Source: QKTW01 sp052161885 (lineage in GTDB: Bacteria > Bacteroidota > Bacteroidia > Chitinophagales > Chitinophagaceae). Taken from it: 64,000 nucleotides of DNA. The stretch lies in contig CP197396.1 of assembly GCA_052161885.1 (NCBI GenBank), forward strand, positions 2,790,001-2,854,000, in the 5' to 3' direction. Of the stretch, positions 34,818 to 43,528 are shown one piece after another (position 1 is the first letter of the stretch; the number at the start of each line of letters is the position of its first letter). The position numbers were made by a program, and so were the translations under genes. Under the pieces are notes generated by a model that was given only the letters and a program-made list of their open reading frames with translations, did no database searches and was not told the origin of the DNA.

Positions 34818-36083
34818 ATGCAAGTGTACAAATTCGGCGGGGCCTCAATAGCGACCCCGGAACGTATGGCGGCATTACTGCCGATTATTCAACAGGCACC
34901 GCAGCCTGTAATTCTTGTTGTTTCCGCGCTGGGCAAGACCACCAACGCACTGGAAGACATAGTGCAGGCGGCATGTAAAGGCGATAAACAGAAAGCACAC
35001 GACCTGGTGCTCCATCTTGAAAAGGTACATCTTGACTACATAAAGGAACTGCTGCACGGTAACTGGTTCATCGACGCAGAAAAGGCACTCAATGTATTTT
35101 TTACAGAACTGCAGTGGGCTGTAGATGATGCCGACGCTGGTAAATTCGATTACTCCTACGACCAGATCGTATGTATGGGAGAACTGCTCTCCACACGTAT
35201 GTTCGGTTTTTATCTGCAGCAGCAGGGCATGAATTTCGAGTGGGCAGATGTCCGCGATGTGATCCGTACCGACGAAACCTTCCGTGATGCACGTGTCGAC
35301 TGGAGTTATTCAGAAGCACAGGCAAAACAGGTGATCGGCAAACAACTGGAAGCAGGAAAGAGTATTATCACACAAGGCTTCATAGGCGCTACACAGGACA
35401 ATGCCTCCACCACCCTGGGCCGCGAAGGCTCTGATTACACGGCAGCGATGCTGGCTGCGATGCTGGGCGCAGAGTCCGTAACTATATGGAAAGACGTGGA
35501 AGGCCTGCAGAACGCAGATCCCAAGCTGTTTCCCAATACAGTAAAAATCGAAGCGATCACTTATCACGAAGTGATTGAAATGGCTTACTATGGTGCACAG
35601 GTTATTCACCCCAAAACCATTAAGCCACTGCAGAACAACAGCATACCATTATATGTTCGTTGCTTTCTCAATAAAGACCTGAAAGGCACCGTGATACAGA
35701 ATGAAGTGAGCAGCATCTTCTATCCGCCGCTCATTGTATTGAAACAGAAACAGGTATTGCTCCAGGTAACCACCCGCGATTTCTCTTTTATCACAGAAGA
35801 TAACCTGAGCCGCATCTACAGCATATTCCACCGCCTGAAGATCAAAATAAACCTGATACAGAATGCTGCCATCAGCTTTGTAGCCTGTATTGACCATAAA
35901 GAAGACCAGGTACAGGCCCTTGCTGCCGAGCTGGAAAGAGATTACAAAGTATTCCGCAACGAAGATGTAAGCCTGCTTACCATCCGCCACTACACGCCGG
36001 AAATACTTTTTGAAATGACGCGCAATAAGTATACACTGCTGGAACAGAAAACAAGGCAGACCGTACAGGTGGTCATGAAATAA
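34818..36083 (+). CDS. Aspartate kinase (monofunctional)
   Basis: Phosphorylates aspartate, the entry to lysine, threonine and methionine synthesis. The 421 residues contain the kinase domain (about 1-280) with KFGGASIATPERM, VVSALGKTTNALE, the TLGREGSDYTAAMLA loop and IWKDVEGLQNADPKL, then two ACT-type regulatory segments (about 300-421). No homoserine dehydrogenase part follows, so it is monofunctional. The ATG at 34818 gives the usual start MQVYKFGG. It is preceded by repeats and followed by a strong terminator. Confidence 0.93.
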   Translation: MQVYKFGGASIATPERMAALLPIIQQAPQPVILVVSALGKTTNALEDIVQAACKGDKQKAHDLVLHLEKVHLDYIKELLHGNWFIDAEKALNVFFTELQWAVDDADAGKFDYSYDQIVCMGELLSTRMFGFYLQQQGMNFEWADVRDVIRTDETFRDARVDWSYSEAQAKQVIGKQLEAGKSIITQGFIGATQDNASTTLGREGSDYTAAMLAAMLGAESVTIWKDVEGLQNADPKLFPNTVKIEAITYHEVIEMAYYGAQVIHPKTIKPLQNNSIPLYVRCFLNKDLKGTVIQNEVSSIFYPPLIVLKQKQVLLQVTTRDFSFITEDNLSRIYSIFHRLKIKINLIQNAAISFVACIDHKEDQVQALAAELERDYKVFRNEDVSLLTIRHYTPEILFEMTRNKYTLLEQKTRQTVQVVMK

Positions 36084-36085
36084 TG

Positions 36086-36111
36086 AAATGCCGGGAAGTT
36101 TCCCGGCATTT
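36086..36111 (+). terminator. Terminator after aspartate kinase
   Basis: AAATGCCGGGA, loop AGTT, TCCCGGCATTT: an 11-bp stem continuing into TTTGTTTT, three bases after the stop. Confidence 0.92.
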
Positions 36112-36133
36112 TTGTTTTATAAGATAAAATTCA

Positions 36134-36562
36134 TCAGATCTTTTTAAGAGTAAGGGAGTCCACACCATTCCATCCACCCGGATTTACGAGCATGATAGCC
36201 TCACTGGTGGTCTGGATTATATGCCAGTCCTCTGTAAGATATCCAAACGGTACAGTAAACGACAGTATCAGCTTGTTTTCGTTATTCTCTGTAGTAGTTT
36301 GCCACACACCACTTACCGTAGCAGAATCATTTGTTGCACTCGCAATTCCGGTCGATAAAAAAGTAAAACGGTAATTTTTATAATAACTGGTCTCGTCCAC
36401 ACCATTATCTACAGAACGGGCCACAGACCAGCTACCCTGAACAATAAGCGATTTGATATTGCCATTGTTGCTGTTGTCGCTTTTATTGCAGGATATAAAA
36501 ACTCCGGAACCAGCAATAAGAATTGCCATAGCGCCGAACAATTTCCATTTTAACTGCTGCAT
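36134..36562 (-). CDS. Small lipocalin-like lipoprotein
   Basis: A 142-residue lipoprotein: MQQLKWKLFGAMAILIAGSGVFISC with the acylated Cys near 25, then an Asn/Ser-rich linker. The body (IVQGSWSVARSVDNG, YRFTFLSTGIASATN, VSGVWQTTTENNENKLILSF) has the G-x-W start and strand order of lipocalin-like domains in Bacteroidota. No ligand or function is known. It ends five bases after the DUF1398-like gene's stop region, likely one transcript. Confidence 0.65.
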   Translation of the reverse strand: MQQLKWKLFGAMAILIAGSGVFISCNKSDNSNNGNIKSLIVQGSWSVARSVDNGVDETSYYKNYRFTFLSTGIASATNDSATVSGVWQTTTENNENKLILSFTVPFGYLTEDWHIIQTTSEAIMLVNPGGWNGVDSLTLKKI

Positions 36563-36565
36563 ATA

Positions 36566-36940
36566 TTACAAAGGTATTTTTTCTTCATAAAGACCGCCAA
36601 CACCGATGTAGCAAACCCTTTTCAGCGGCCCGTCAAGCGTAGCTTCATAGAACCGCACACCTGAACCTGCAATATCTTCAAGGAAAGCAGGATAATCTGT
36701 TTTGCCCTGTTGTGTACTGCGCACGGCTTCCACCGTTTTTTCCTGGTCAAACTTCTCTGCTATAGATCTTGCGCCATGGCTTTCTGTATGAATTACATTA
36801 TTACCATTCGCAAAACGATACAGCGTGATTCCCGATGCTACATCTACAGTATAAGACTGCACTCCCAGGCCTGTAAGCTTTCTCACAAGGTCCGGGTAAT
36901 TTTCTGAAGAACGATATGCCTGCTCTATTTTCTGGTACAT
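36566..36940 (-). CDS. DUF1398-family protein
   Basis: A 124-residue cytoplasmic protein matching the YbcV/DUF1398 pattern: YPDLVRKLTGLGVQSYTVDVASGITLYRFANG, then YPAFLEDIAGSGVRFYEATLDGPLKRVCYIG. Members are small, widespread and of unknown function. It is likely cotranscribed with the lipoprotein gene that starts four bases downstream on the minus strand. Confidence 0.75.
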   Translation of the reverse strand: MYQKIEQAYRSSENYPDLVRKLTGLGVQSYTVDVASGITLYRFANGNNVIHTESHGARSIAEKFDQEKTVEAVRSTQQGKTDYPAFLEDIAGSGVRFYEATLDGPLKRVCYIGVGGLYEEKIPL

Positions 36941-36998
36941 AACAGATCAAAATTTGCTTATGAATGTAGGATTTTTCGTACGGAAAACAAACGCTCCA

Positions 36999-37304
36999 TC
37001 AGTATGTAGAGAACACGATGATGACTCCTACTACCAGCATTACACTCATTCCTGCAAAAAACAGTATGTCTGCCAGGCGTTCCATCCGGGAATTATTCTC
37101 CTTCCGGAGCGCTGAGTAAGATGCAAAAGCAGCAGCGATAAATATAAAATTATCAATGCTGAGTATTTCATCCACATATGTCTGCATGCCTATCTTCATC
37201 ACCCGGAAAAGTGCAATGATCGTAATGCACACACCTACCATTGTTGTGGATCCCGAAAATACATGCCTGCCTATGTCCCGGTTCCTTTCTGACTGTCTGC
37301 TCAT
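36999..37304 (-). CDS. Small three-helix membrane protein, unknown
   Basis: A 101-residue protein with a hydrophilic N-terminus (MSRQSERNRDIGRHVFSG) and three hydrophobic segments (TMVGVCITIIALFRVM, FIFIAAAFASYSAL, ADILFFAGMSVMLVVGVIIVF). The segment RKENNSRMERLADILFF lies between helices 2 and 3. Similar small proteins are common in bacteria but have no assigned role. Confidence 0.65.
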   Translation of the reverse strand: MSRQSERNRDIGRHVFSGSTTMVGVCITIIALFRVMKIGMQTYVDEILSIDNFIFIAAAFASYSALRKENNSRMERLADILFFAGMSVMLVVGVIIVFSTY

Positions 37305-37441
37305 ATAAAAAAGAATAACTAAATATAAATCACAAACACGTTAAGTAAGCCTTAAAACAGCCGTATCCTGAAAAAGAAGCGACAAAAAAACCGGTGGCTA
37401 CTTGCATAATTTATTGGAAATTGCAGCCGAAATCTTCCTGT

Positions 37442-37954
37442 ATGTATTCCAATACTGTCCGCATCATTCTCATTATCATCGGCGCACTTGTAGCTATATT
37501 CTTTGCATCTGTGGGCTTCTGGCTGCAGATGGGCGCTGCGCTGGCGTTTGTATTGCTGATCGTATTAGGCTACTTCCTGAATGGCGCTGTATTTCTCGCG
37601 TTCCGTAAACTCAGCAAAAACGATTTTGAGCAGGCAGAAAAACTGCTCGACATGACAAAATACCCTCAGTACCTGGGCCGCTCACAGAAAGCATATTACT
37701 ATTTTACCCGGGCCTGTATAGAAGGTAACAAAGGCAATCTGCAGCCCGCCGCCACTGCATTTGAAACTGCAATAAAGACCGGCCTGCGTACACAGAATGA
37801 CACTGCTGTCGCACTGCTGAACCTCGCAACTATCAACTATAATCTCGGCGAAAAAAGTAAGGCAAAAAAATACCTGCAATCCTTAAAACAGGTTACATAC
37901 AATGCCGGCTTACAACCTGAAATCGACAAACTGAACGATCTGCTCGGAGCATAA
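37442..37954 (+). CDS. Membrane-anchored TPR-like protein
   Basis: A 170-residue protein with two N-terminal helices (RIILIIIGALVAIFFASVGFWLQM, ALAFVLLIVLGYFLNGAVFLAF) and a soluble part of alpha-hairpins (KLSKNDFEQAEKLLDM, QKAYYYFTRACIEGNKGNLQPAATAFETAI, TAVALLNLATINYNLGEKSKAKKYLQSL) of TPR type. A scaffold role is likely; partners are unknown. The ATG at 37442 (MYSNTVRII) is preferred over the GTG at 37394. Confidence 0.68.
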   Translation: MYSNTVRIILIIIGALVAIFFASVGFWLQMGAALAFVLLIVLGYFLNGAVFLAFRKLSKNDFEQAEKLLDMTKYPQYLGRSQKAYYYFTRACIEGNKGNLQPAATAFETAIKTGLRTQNDTAVALLNLATINYNLGEKSKAKKYLQSLKQVTYNAGLQPEIDKLNDLLGA

Positions 37955-38204
37955 AATTCATCTGATGTTTATATAAAACAGTTTCTCTCTTTTAAAGAAG
38001 CGGGAAGCTTTACAATTATTTTACACTGCTTCGCAGCGCATGAAACCGTATGCCGGATTCTAAACAGTACCGCAAAATATAAACCGGCAATCGATTGTCT
38101 ATAAACATATTACACCTACAGATACAGTCTTTTTAAGCATAGTGATTACAGAAACGCAAAGTGGTAAATAATTTGTGAGGGTTTGAAAATGCGGAACCTT
38201 TACA

Positions 38205-40574
38205 ATGAAAACAGGGCAGGTATGCTTTTCATACAAGCCACTCTCATTGATCACACATAAAATCACCACCATGCTAATCACCATGCAGGGCACCTGGACA
38301 ATTAAAGTAAAAGCCAGGTATGCGGCCTTCCCGCAAAGATTTATTGTTTCAGGTGCCGCCTCCGGAAATGGCACCTACCTCGCCAACGAAAAGCTGAGCC
38401 CGGTAACTGTAACCGGCAGACAATGGACCATCGCAGTGCAGAACGACCCCGGGCCAGGATTCCAGTTATCCGACACACGCATTAAGTTTCCTGTAAAAAA
38501 CGGCAGCTATTACGAATTTGACATCGAATCGAATGACGCAGGCGCAGACAAAGACTTTGACGACCTTATCCTTACCTGCTCTTCGTACGCCACTATCAAC
38601 GATTTTATCATTTATGGAAACACCACTCTCTACAAAGGCCGCTGCATCTTTAACCCATGTCACCGCAACATACTGGTAATAGATAAGTATGCCTCACTGG
38701 TAGAGGCGTTGAAAAATGATTACCTGAAAAAGATCATTGAACAACTCTACCCCGAAAGAATTCCCCCTGTTAACCCCAATCCGCCAGATCCTGCGCCCTA
38801 CTTTAAACCCCTTATTATAAACCTCCAGGACGAAGTTGCCCCCACCCAGGTGCAAATGCAGTACCGTGCAGCCGTTAGCTCCAAACGTAGCGCGGATGCA
38901 GCATCTGAAGCAAATAACGCACTTGGTATGGACCAGTTTGAGCTGGTAAGGACCACACAGACCAATGTAAATGCACGACTATCCTCACAGGCAACATTTG
39001 ACAAAGTTTCTCTTGCCTCACAGATAGACAAACTACGCTTTGTGTGCAGCACCACACCTGCCGCAAACGTCACGCTATCATTTGAAGAATATGACCGCAC
39101 TCTTGCCGAAAAGCTGGGTGGCGTTTATACCGGCACGGGCAACCGCCAGTTGCTCGGAGATACGATCACCGATATGAACGGCAATTATATCTTCCGGTTT
39201 ACGTTCAACTCATTCAGCCAGCTGATAGAAGGCCTTACAGACATAGCTGCCGGCGAAAACTATACTACAGTAAAACTGCCCGACATCATTGTAAAAGTGA
39301 AAGAAGCACAGGCGCCATTCAAAGTGCTGTATGAAAGCATACCTTACTACAATATTCCTAACCTCAAGCGTATAGACCTGTGCATACCGCAAAGCTCTGT
39401 GCCGCCCGTATTCCAGTGCTTCAACGGCAGTATCATCAGCGGGCTGGGCAATGTCTTTATCGGTGGTGATCAGAACTCATCCGGGCTCCTTCAGCCAACC
39501 ATACTGCACCCTGCAGATCCGTTGGACCGGAATGGTTTTAATAACCACCTTCATCCCGACGGGCGCATATCTGTACACAACAGCCAGGCGGGATTTGCAG
39601 TGGATTGCGCCAGCTGGAACGGCCTGATAGATATAAAAGGTTGCCTTTATAACATACAGCGCAAAGCCGGCGATCCCATTATTGCTTATTACACGCTCCG
39701 CATTATGAGAGAAGGTGCTGCCGACTGGTCGTTTGTAAACCAGCCCTATGTACAGCCGCAATACTCAAAGCGTTCCGCACCCGGTTACAGCGGCGATCCT
39801 GTAGGGCCTTTTAACCATACCATACATATTGACGGCGCCACTTACACCAATGCGCCTACCTACAAAAACACCCAGAAAGAAATATTCATAGACGGTATTG
39901 ACTGGGAATATACCGACCGTTACATGCAGCTCAATACCGGCCTGTATGATATGGAAAACGGAGCGCATGATCCCGGCACCTTCTATCTGCGTGTTGATGG
40001 CTTTGACAGTGCGGGAAATCACGTATCCGGTGCAACAGACCTTATTGCTTTATTTATAAATAACAAACCGCTCAATTTTGGTCTTACAGAAGCGAGCTTT
40101 ATTGACCCTGTAGAAAAAGTAAACTCCGGAAACTGTACACTCTACAGGCTCTATCCGGACCAGATGCAGGCTGCTGTAAATTTCAAATTCAAAGCAGGCG
40201 ATACAGACGGCTTTGTAGACAGCTACCAGATGAGCATCAGCAAATGCCCCAACAGTATAGCTATGGATATAGATGCACCACCTGTAAGTGTGGCCACCAA
40301 TATCACCAATGGCATACTGGCAGCCGGTACTGCCTCAGGCAATACAGACGCATCGGGCTGCACCGGCTATACCGGCACCACGGAAGATTTCTCTGTACCG
40401 GATTATGTAACCATGCAGATACACCCGACATCCAGCTGGATGCTGCCGGAAGAACAGTATGTGACCATCTATTTTGGACTAACCGCATACGTCCGTACTA
40501 CGAATGGATACAACAGCGGTGTCACAGGACCATACCAGGCATCAACCGGGTTTGCTATAGAACGGAAATCATGA
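38205..40574 (+). CDS. Large protein of unknown function, first gene of a three-gene cluster
   Basis: A 789-residue protein, not recognised. No signal peptide or sorting domain is visible. An N-terminal beta domain contains an acidic ESNDAGADKDFDDLILTC segment, reminiscent of calcium-binding DUF4114-like strands. A Pro-rich hinge (RIPPVNPNPPDPAPY) follows. Around residue 310-340 a TITDMNGNYIFRF segment looks like a carboxypeptidase-regulatory-like domain. The C-terminal half is beta-rich with many Gly, Asn and Tyr. The start at 38205 may be 38271 (MLITMQGTWTIK) instead. The stop overlaps the next start (ATGA at 40571), so the genes are translationally coupled. A structural or particle-like role is possible but unproven. 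Confidence 0.6.
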   Translation: MKTGQVCFSYKPLSLITHKITTMLITMQGTWTIKVKARYAAFPQRFIVSGAASGNGTYLANEKLSPVTVTGRQWTIAVQNDPGPGFQLSDTRIKFPVKNGSYYEFDIESNDAGADKDFDDLILTCSSYATINDFIIYGNTTLYKGRCIFNPCHRNILVIDKYASLVEALKNDYLKKIIEQLYPERIPPVNPNPPDPAPYFKPLIINLQDEVAPTQVQMQYRAAVSSKRSADAASEANNALGMDQFELVRTTQTNVNARLSSQATFDKVSLASQIDKLRFVCSTTPAANVTLSFEEYDRTLAEKLGGVYTGTGNRQLLGDTITDMNGNYIFRFTFNSFSQLIEGLTDIAAGENYTTVKLPDIIVKVKEAQAPFKVLYESIPYYNIPNLKRIDLCIPQSSVPPVFQCFNGSIISGLGNVFIGGDQNSSGLLQPTILHPADPLDRNGFNNHLHPDGRISVHNSQAGFAVDCASWNGLIDIKGCLYNIQRKAGDPIIAYYTLRIMREGAADWSFVNQPYVQPQYSKRSAPGYSGDPVGPFNHTIHIDGATYTNAPTYKNTQKEIFIDGIDWEYTDRYMQLNTGLYDMENGAHDPGTFYLRVDGFDSAGNHVSGATDLIALFINNKPLNFGLTEASFIDPVEKVNSGNCTLYRLYPDQMQAAVNFKFKAGDTDGFVDSYQMSISKCPNSIAMDIDAPPVSVATNITNGILAAGTASGNTDASGCTGYTGTTEDFSVPDYVTMQIHPTSSWMLPEEQYVTIYFGLTAYVRTTNGYNSGVTGPYQASTGFAIERKS

Positions 40575-40864
40575 TCAGTTATACAGCAACGGCATTTATC
40601 ATCTGCACACTTGCTGTATGGCGGCTCTCACATTTGTTTTCGCAGGAGGACGGCCCCTTCGACCTCGTGTTTAAACTAAGAAAACAGCTCGGGCAAGGTT
40701 TCTTCGGCAACCTGCTCGACTGTTTTTACTGTCAGAGCGTGTGGTGGTCCGTGCCATTTGCCATATGGCTTTGCAGCAACTGGGAAGAAGGTATTATTAC
40801 CTGGCTGGCCATATCTGGTGCCGCATCCCTTTTATTTAAAATATCAGAAAAAGTAACCCCATAA
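40571..40864 (+). CDS. DUF1360-like small membrane protein
   Basis: A 97-residue protein starting in the ATGA overlap with the large gene. It shows a membrane helix (YTATAFIICTLAVWRLSHLF), a hydrophilic stretch (SQEDGPFDLVFKLRKQLGQGFFG), then LLDCFYCQSVWWSVPFAIWL and a further hydrophobic segment. This layout, with the C-x2-C pair before a tryptophan-rich helix, matches the DUF1360 family. Function is unknown. Coupling to the large gene suggests joint action. Confidence 0.7.
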   Translation: MISYTATAFIICTLAVWRLSHLFSQEDGPFDLVFKLRKQLGQGFFGNLLDCFYCQSVWWSVPFAIWLCSNWEEGIITWLAISGAASLLFKISEKVTP

Positions 40865-40876
40865 AAAATCATTGTC

Positions 40877-41152
40877 ATGAGTTGTTGTGGAAAAAAACGC
40901 AAAGAATTACTGCAGCACATGCAGCATACCGGCAATCAACCATTACTGGACGAGCTTCCGCCGGCCCGTGTGCCGGATGTGCCATCAACATTTGAGTACA
41001 CCGGCCTTGATCTGCTTATCCTGAAAGGAGCAGTGACCGGAAAAAATTATTATTTCAAATATCCCGGCGCCCGTGTGGACGTAGCACCGGCAGATGCATA
41101 CGCTATGCTAGCAGAACCGCAACTGGAGCCGGTACGCTTTGTAAAATCATAG
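40877..41152 (+). CDS. Small Cys-Cys-Gly protein, third gene of the cluster
   Basis: A 91-residue soluble protein starting MSCCGKKRKELLQ, 12 bases after the DUF1360-like stop. The N-terminus has a Cys pair and basic residues. The C-terminal 45 residues form a compact beta pattern (FEYTGLDLLILKGAVTGKNYYFKYPGARVDVAPADAYAML). I have an impression of similar short proteins in phage-like gene sets, but this is not established. It completes the coupled cluster at 38205-41152. Confidence 0.6.
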   Translation: MSCCGKKRKELLQHMQHTGNQPLLDELPPARVPDVPSTFEYTGLDLLILKGAVTGKNYYFKYPGARVDVAPADAYAMLAEPQLEPVRFVKS

Positions 41153-41288
41153 ATACCGGTTGTATATATAGTGGTGGGTTGATAAAAATGCCCGGAAATA
41201 ACCGGGTACAGGATATTGCCTGATGGCAATATCCTGTACTTCTTTTATAATGCACTACAAATCAGCAGAAAGCCGCATAGGAAGATGT

Positions 41289-41317
41289 TGATGAACGGTG
41301 CCATCGCCACTACCGCC
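41289..41317. repeat. 29-base block shared with 27741-27769
   Basis: Second copy of the block before the metZ-like gene, 25/29 identical; here it precedes the malate dehydrogenase gene by about 130 bases. On the minus strand it lies in a short open hydrophobic frame (AVVAMAPFINIFLCGFLLIC) that ends TAA near 41250. Confidence 0.55.
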
Positions 41318-41399
41318 AAATGAGCATCCTCTGGCCCAGACCACCTTAAAAACTTGCTTTTTACCCGTTTTTCAGCGCTGAAACTATCGCCGAAACGCA

Positions 41400-41407
41400 T
41401 AACTTTG
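41400..41407 (+). promoter_or_regulatory. -7 element of the malate dehydrogenase promoter
   Basis: TAACTTTG fits TAnnTTTG and lies 42 bases before the ATG at 41450. No clear -33 TTTG at the ideal spacing. Confidence 0.5.
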
Positions 41408-41449
41408 CCCCGTCAATTTTTTATTCATTCCACAAAAAAATAACACACG

Positions 41450-42388
41450 ATGAAAGTTACCGTAGTAGGTGCCGGCGCTGTAGGTGCAACTTGTGCCGAC
41501 AACATCGCACGCAAAGAACTGGTAGATGAGCTGGTGCTCGTAGACATTAAAGAAGGTTTTGCAGAAGGTAAGGCCCTTGACATGACACAGACTGCCTCAC
41601 TGCTGGGTTTTGATACACGCATTACAGGCAGCACAAACGATTACAGCAAAACAGCTAATTCTGATGTGTGTGTGATCACTTCCGGTATTCCGCGCAAACC
41701 CGGTATGACCCGTGAAGAACTGATCGGTACCAATGCCAAGATCGTAGAAACAGTAGCAAAAAACCTGCTGCAATACTCTCCCAATACAATCATCATCGTT
41801 ATCTCCAATCCTATGGACACGATGACCTACCTGACGCTGAAAGCTACAGGTCTTCCTAAAAACCGTGTAATCGGTATGGGCGGCATCCTGGACAGCTCAC
41901 GCTTCAAAACATACCTCCAGCAGGCGCTTAACTGTTCACAGGGCGACCTGAGCGCAACTGTTATCGGTGGTCATGGCGATACTACCATGATTCCGCTGAC
42001 ACGCCTCGCTACACTGGGCGGCGTACCGGTTTCTGAGTACCTGGGCGAAGATCAGCTGAAACAGGTTGCTGCAGATACAATGGTAGGCGGTGCTACGCTT
42101 ACCAAACTGCTCGGCACATCTGCATGGTATGCACCAGGTGCTGCCGGAGCTGCGCTGGTAGAAGCTATCATCCGCGACGAAAAGAAAATCTTCCCTTGCT
42201 GCGTTTCCCTGGAAGGCGAATACGGCCAGAACGATATATGCCTGGGCGTACCTGTAGTGATAGGTCGCAATGGCTGGGAAAAAATCATTGATTACAAACT
42301 GAATGATGCTGAACAGGCTGAATTCAAAAAATCTGCTGATGCAGTGCGCAATATGAACCAGGTGCTGGACACACTGGTTGATGCGTAA
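41450..42388 (+). CDS. mdh: Malate dehydrogenase (NAD-dependent)
   Basis: Interconverts malate and oxaloacetate in the citric acid cycle. The 312 residues fit the LDH-like MDH type common in Bacteroidota. Motifs: VTVVGAGAVGATCADNIA (NAD loop), VDIKEGFAEGKALD (Asp selecting NAD), ITSGIPRKPGMTREEL (substrate Arg in the mobile loop; RKPGMTR marks MDH not LDH), NPMDTMTY and the catalytic His in IGGHGDTTMIPL. It is monocistronic with a terminator following. Confidence 0.96.
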   Translation: MKVTVVGAGAVGATCADNIARKELVDELVLVDIKEGFAEGKALDMTQTASLLGFDTRITGSTNDYSKTANSDVCVITSGIPRKPGMTREELIGTNAKIVETVAKNLLQYSPNTIIIVISNPMDTMTYLTLKATGLPKNRVIGMGGILDSSRFKTYLQQALNCSQGDLSATVIGGHGDTTMIPLTRLATLGGVPVSEYLGEDQLKQVAADTMVGGATLTKLLGTSAWYAPGAAGAALVEAIIRDEKKIFPCCVSLEGEYGQNDICLGVPVVIGRNGWEKIIDYKLNDAEQAEFKKSADAVRNMNQVLDTLVDA

Positions 42389-42409
42389 GTTGCATTGCAA
42401 AACATAGAT

Positions 42410-42441
42410 AAAGAAGCTGTCTCTTATGGGGCAGCTTCTTT
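42410..42441 (+). terminator. Terminator after mdh
   Basis: AAAGAAGCTG and CAGCTTCTTT, a 10-bp stem with a 12-base loop, then TATTTAACC. It lies 22 bases past the stop. Confidence 0.8.
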
Positions 42442-42443
42442 AT

Positions 42444-42640
42444 TTAACCGCAGAGGGCGCTAAGAATACGCAGAGGTGCGTTAAGTAATGATACCTCTCC
42501 GGGCTTCTTTGTGGTACATTGCGCCCTTTGCGGTTTATTTTGGTTGTGTAACATAGATTTATTTAACCTCAGAGACACGCTAAGTAAATAATATATCTTC
42601 GCGGTTCTTTGCGGTACATTGCGCCCTTTGCGGCTTGCTT
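42444..42640. repeat. Two tandem CGCAGAG/CTTTGCGG dispersed repeats
   Basis: Unit one (about 42444-42541) starts TTAACCGCAGAGGGCGC and ends GCGCCCTTTGCGGTTTA. Unit two (about 42557-42640) starts TTTAACCTCAGAGACACGC and ends GCGCCCTTTGCGGCTTG. Both share GGTACATTGCGCCCTTTGCGG. Each unit can fold back on itself. Units of this style (ACCGCAGAG...CTTTGCGGT) are widespread intergenic elements in several bacterial phyla. Confidence 0.8.
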
Positions 42641-42744
42641 TTACACTATACCGCCTGTTAATTTCTCCCTTTCAGCGCAGGATATCACTTGTGCACAATG
42701 AATATGGTTTAACTTACGTTAGATTTTAATGTCAATATTGTAAG

Positions 42745-43461
42745 ATGCAAAGATTCTTCAGGCTATTGCTATGCACATGCCTTTTACCATTTACGGCATT
42801 TTATGCACAGGCACAAACCGATGTAAATAATTTCTTCCGGGTGGAGGATGGTGCTGAGCCGCGTGTATTTTACGGGGGCTTTACCGTGGGCATGAATGCC
42901 AGCCAGGTAGACGGTGACGGCTTCAGCGGATATCATAAAGCAGGCTTAAACCTCGGGCCGCTTGTATTCGCTCGTTTTACGAATCACTTCGGTGCCAGCA
43001 TGGAGATGATCTATACGCAAAAAGGCAGCCGGCAGCGGGGCATCACGGACGACCCCACAGGCTCCGGCCTCTCTGAAGCAAATGATTATGACCTGAAGAT
43101 GAATTACATAGAAGTACCGGTATTACTCCGTTATTTTTCTGATAAAAAGATTGTTGCCGGAGCAGGTATCTCTTATGCACGGCTTATCAATTACAAGGAG
43201 GAAGCCATTACCGTTGCCCCGGTGAACCTTGACCCAAATCTTTATCCTTTCCATAAAAGCGATGTAGATGTGGTGGCCGATGTAAACTGGGGGCTGAAAG
43301 GCTGGTATTTTGGCATCCGCTATGCCTACTCTCTTGCCTCTATACGCGACGGCGACCGGATACCGCAAGGCTATGGCGGCGGGCGTTTCAGCGGCGAGTA
43401 CCACAACCTGTTTACACTCCGGCTTACTTACCTCTTCCATAAAGGGGACTCAAATGAGTAG
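42745..43461 (+). CDS. PorT-like outer-membrane barrel protein
   Basis: A 238-residue exported protein with signal peptide MQRFFRLLLCTCLLPFTAFYAQA. Barrel strands follow: YGGFTVGMNASQVDGDGFSGYHKAG, GASMEMIYTQKGSRQRG, YIEVPVLLRYF, VAGAGISYARLI, WYFGIRYAYSLASI and a final LRLTYLF. The DLKMNYIEVPVLLRYF segment is typical of Bacteroidota outer-membrane beta-barrel (PorT-type) proteins. Role unknown. A strong terminator follows. Confidence 0.78.
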   Translation: MQRFFRLLLCTCLLPFTAFYAQAQTDVNNFFRVEDGAEPRVFYGGFTVGMNASQVDGDGFSGYHKAGLNLGPLVFARFTNHFGASMEMIYTQKGSRQRGITDDPTGSGLSEANDYDLKMNYIEVPVLLRYFSDKKIVAGAGISYARLINYKEEAITVAPVNLDPNLYPFHKSDVDVVADVNWGLKGWYFGIRYAYSLASIRDGDRIPQGYGGGRFSGEYHNLFTLRLTYLFHKGDSNE

Positions 43462-43479
43462 ACTTCTTTTTTTCATGAA

Positions 43480-43513
43480 AAAATGGCAGCACGATAACCA
43501 GTGCTGCCATTTT
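43480..43513. terminator. Bidirectional terminator
   Basis: AAAATGGCAGCAC and GTGCTGCCATTTT form a 13-bp stem, with TTTCTTTTTTT on the plus side. It sits between the barrel gene and the convergent CHIPPGNP gene. Confidence 0.92.
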
Positions 43514-43528
43514 CTTTTTTTGTCGATT

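Larger units (their letters stand above)
42389..42744. other. Gene-free stretch with terminator and CGCAGAG-type repeats
   Basis: 356 bases between mdh and the next barrel gene. It contains the mdh terminator and two copies of a dispersed repeat (42444-42640). The last 100 bases hold no clear promoter. Confidence 0.65.
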
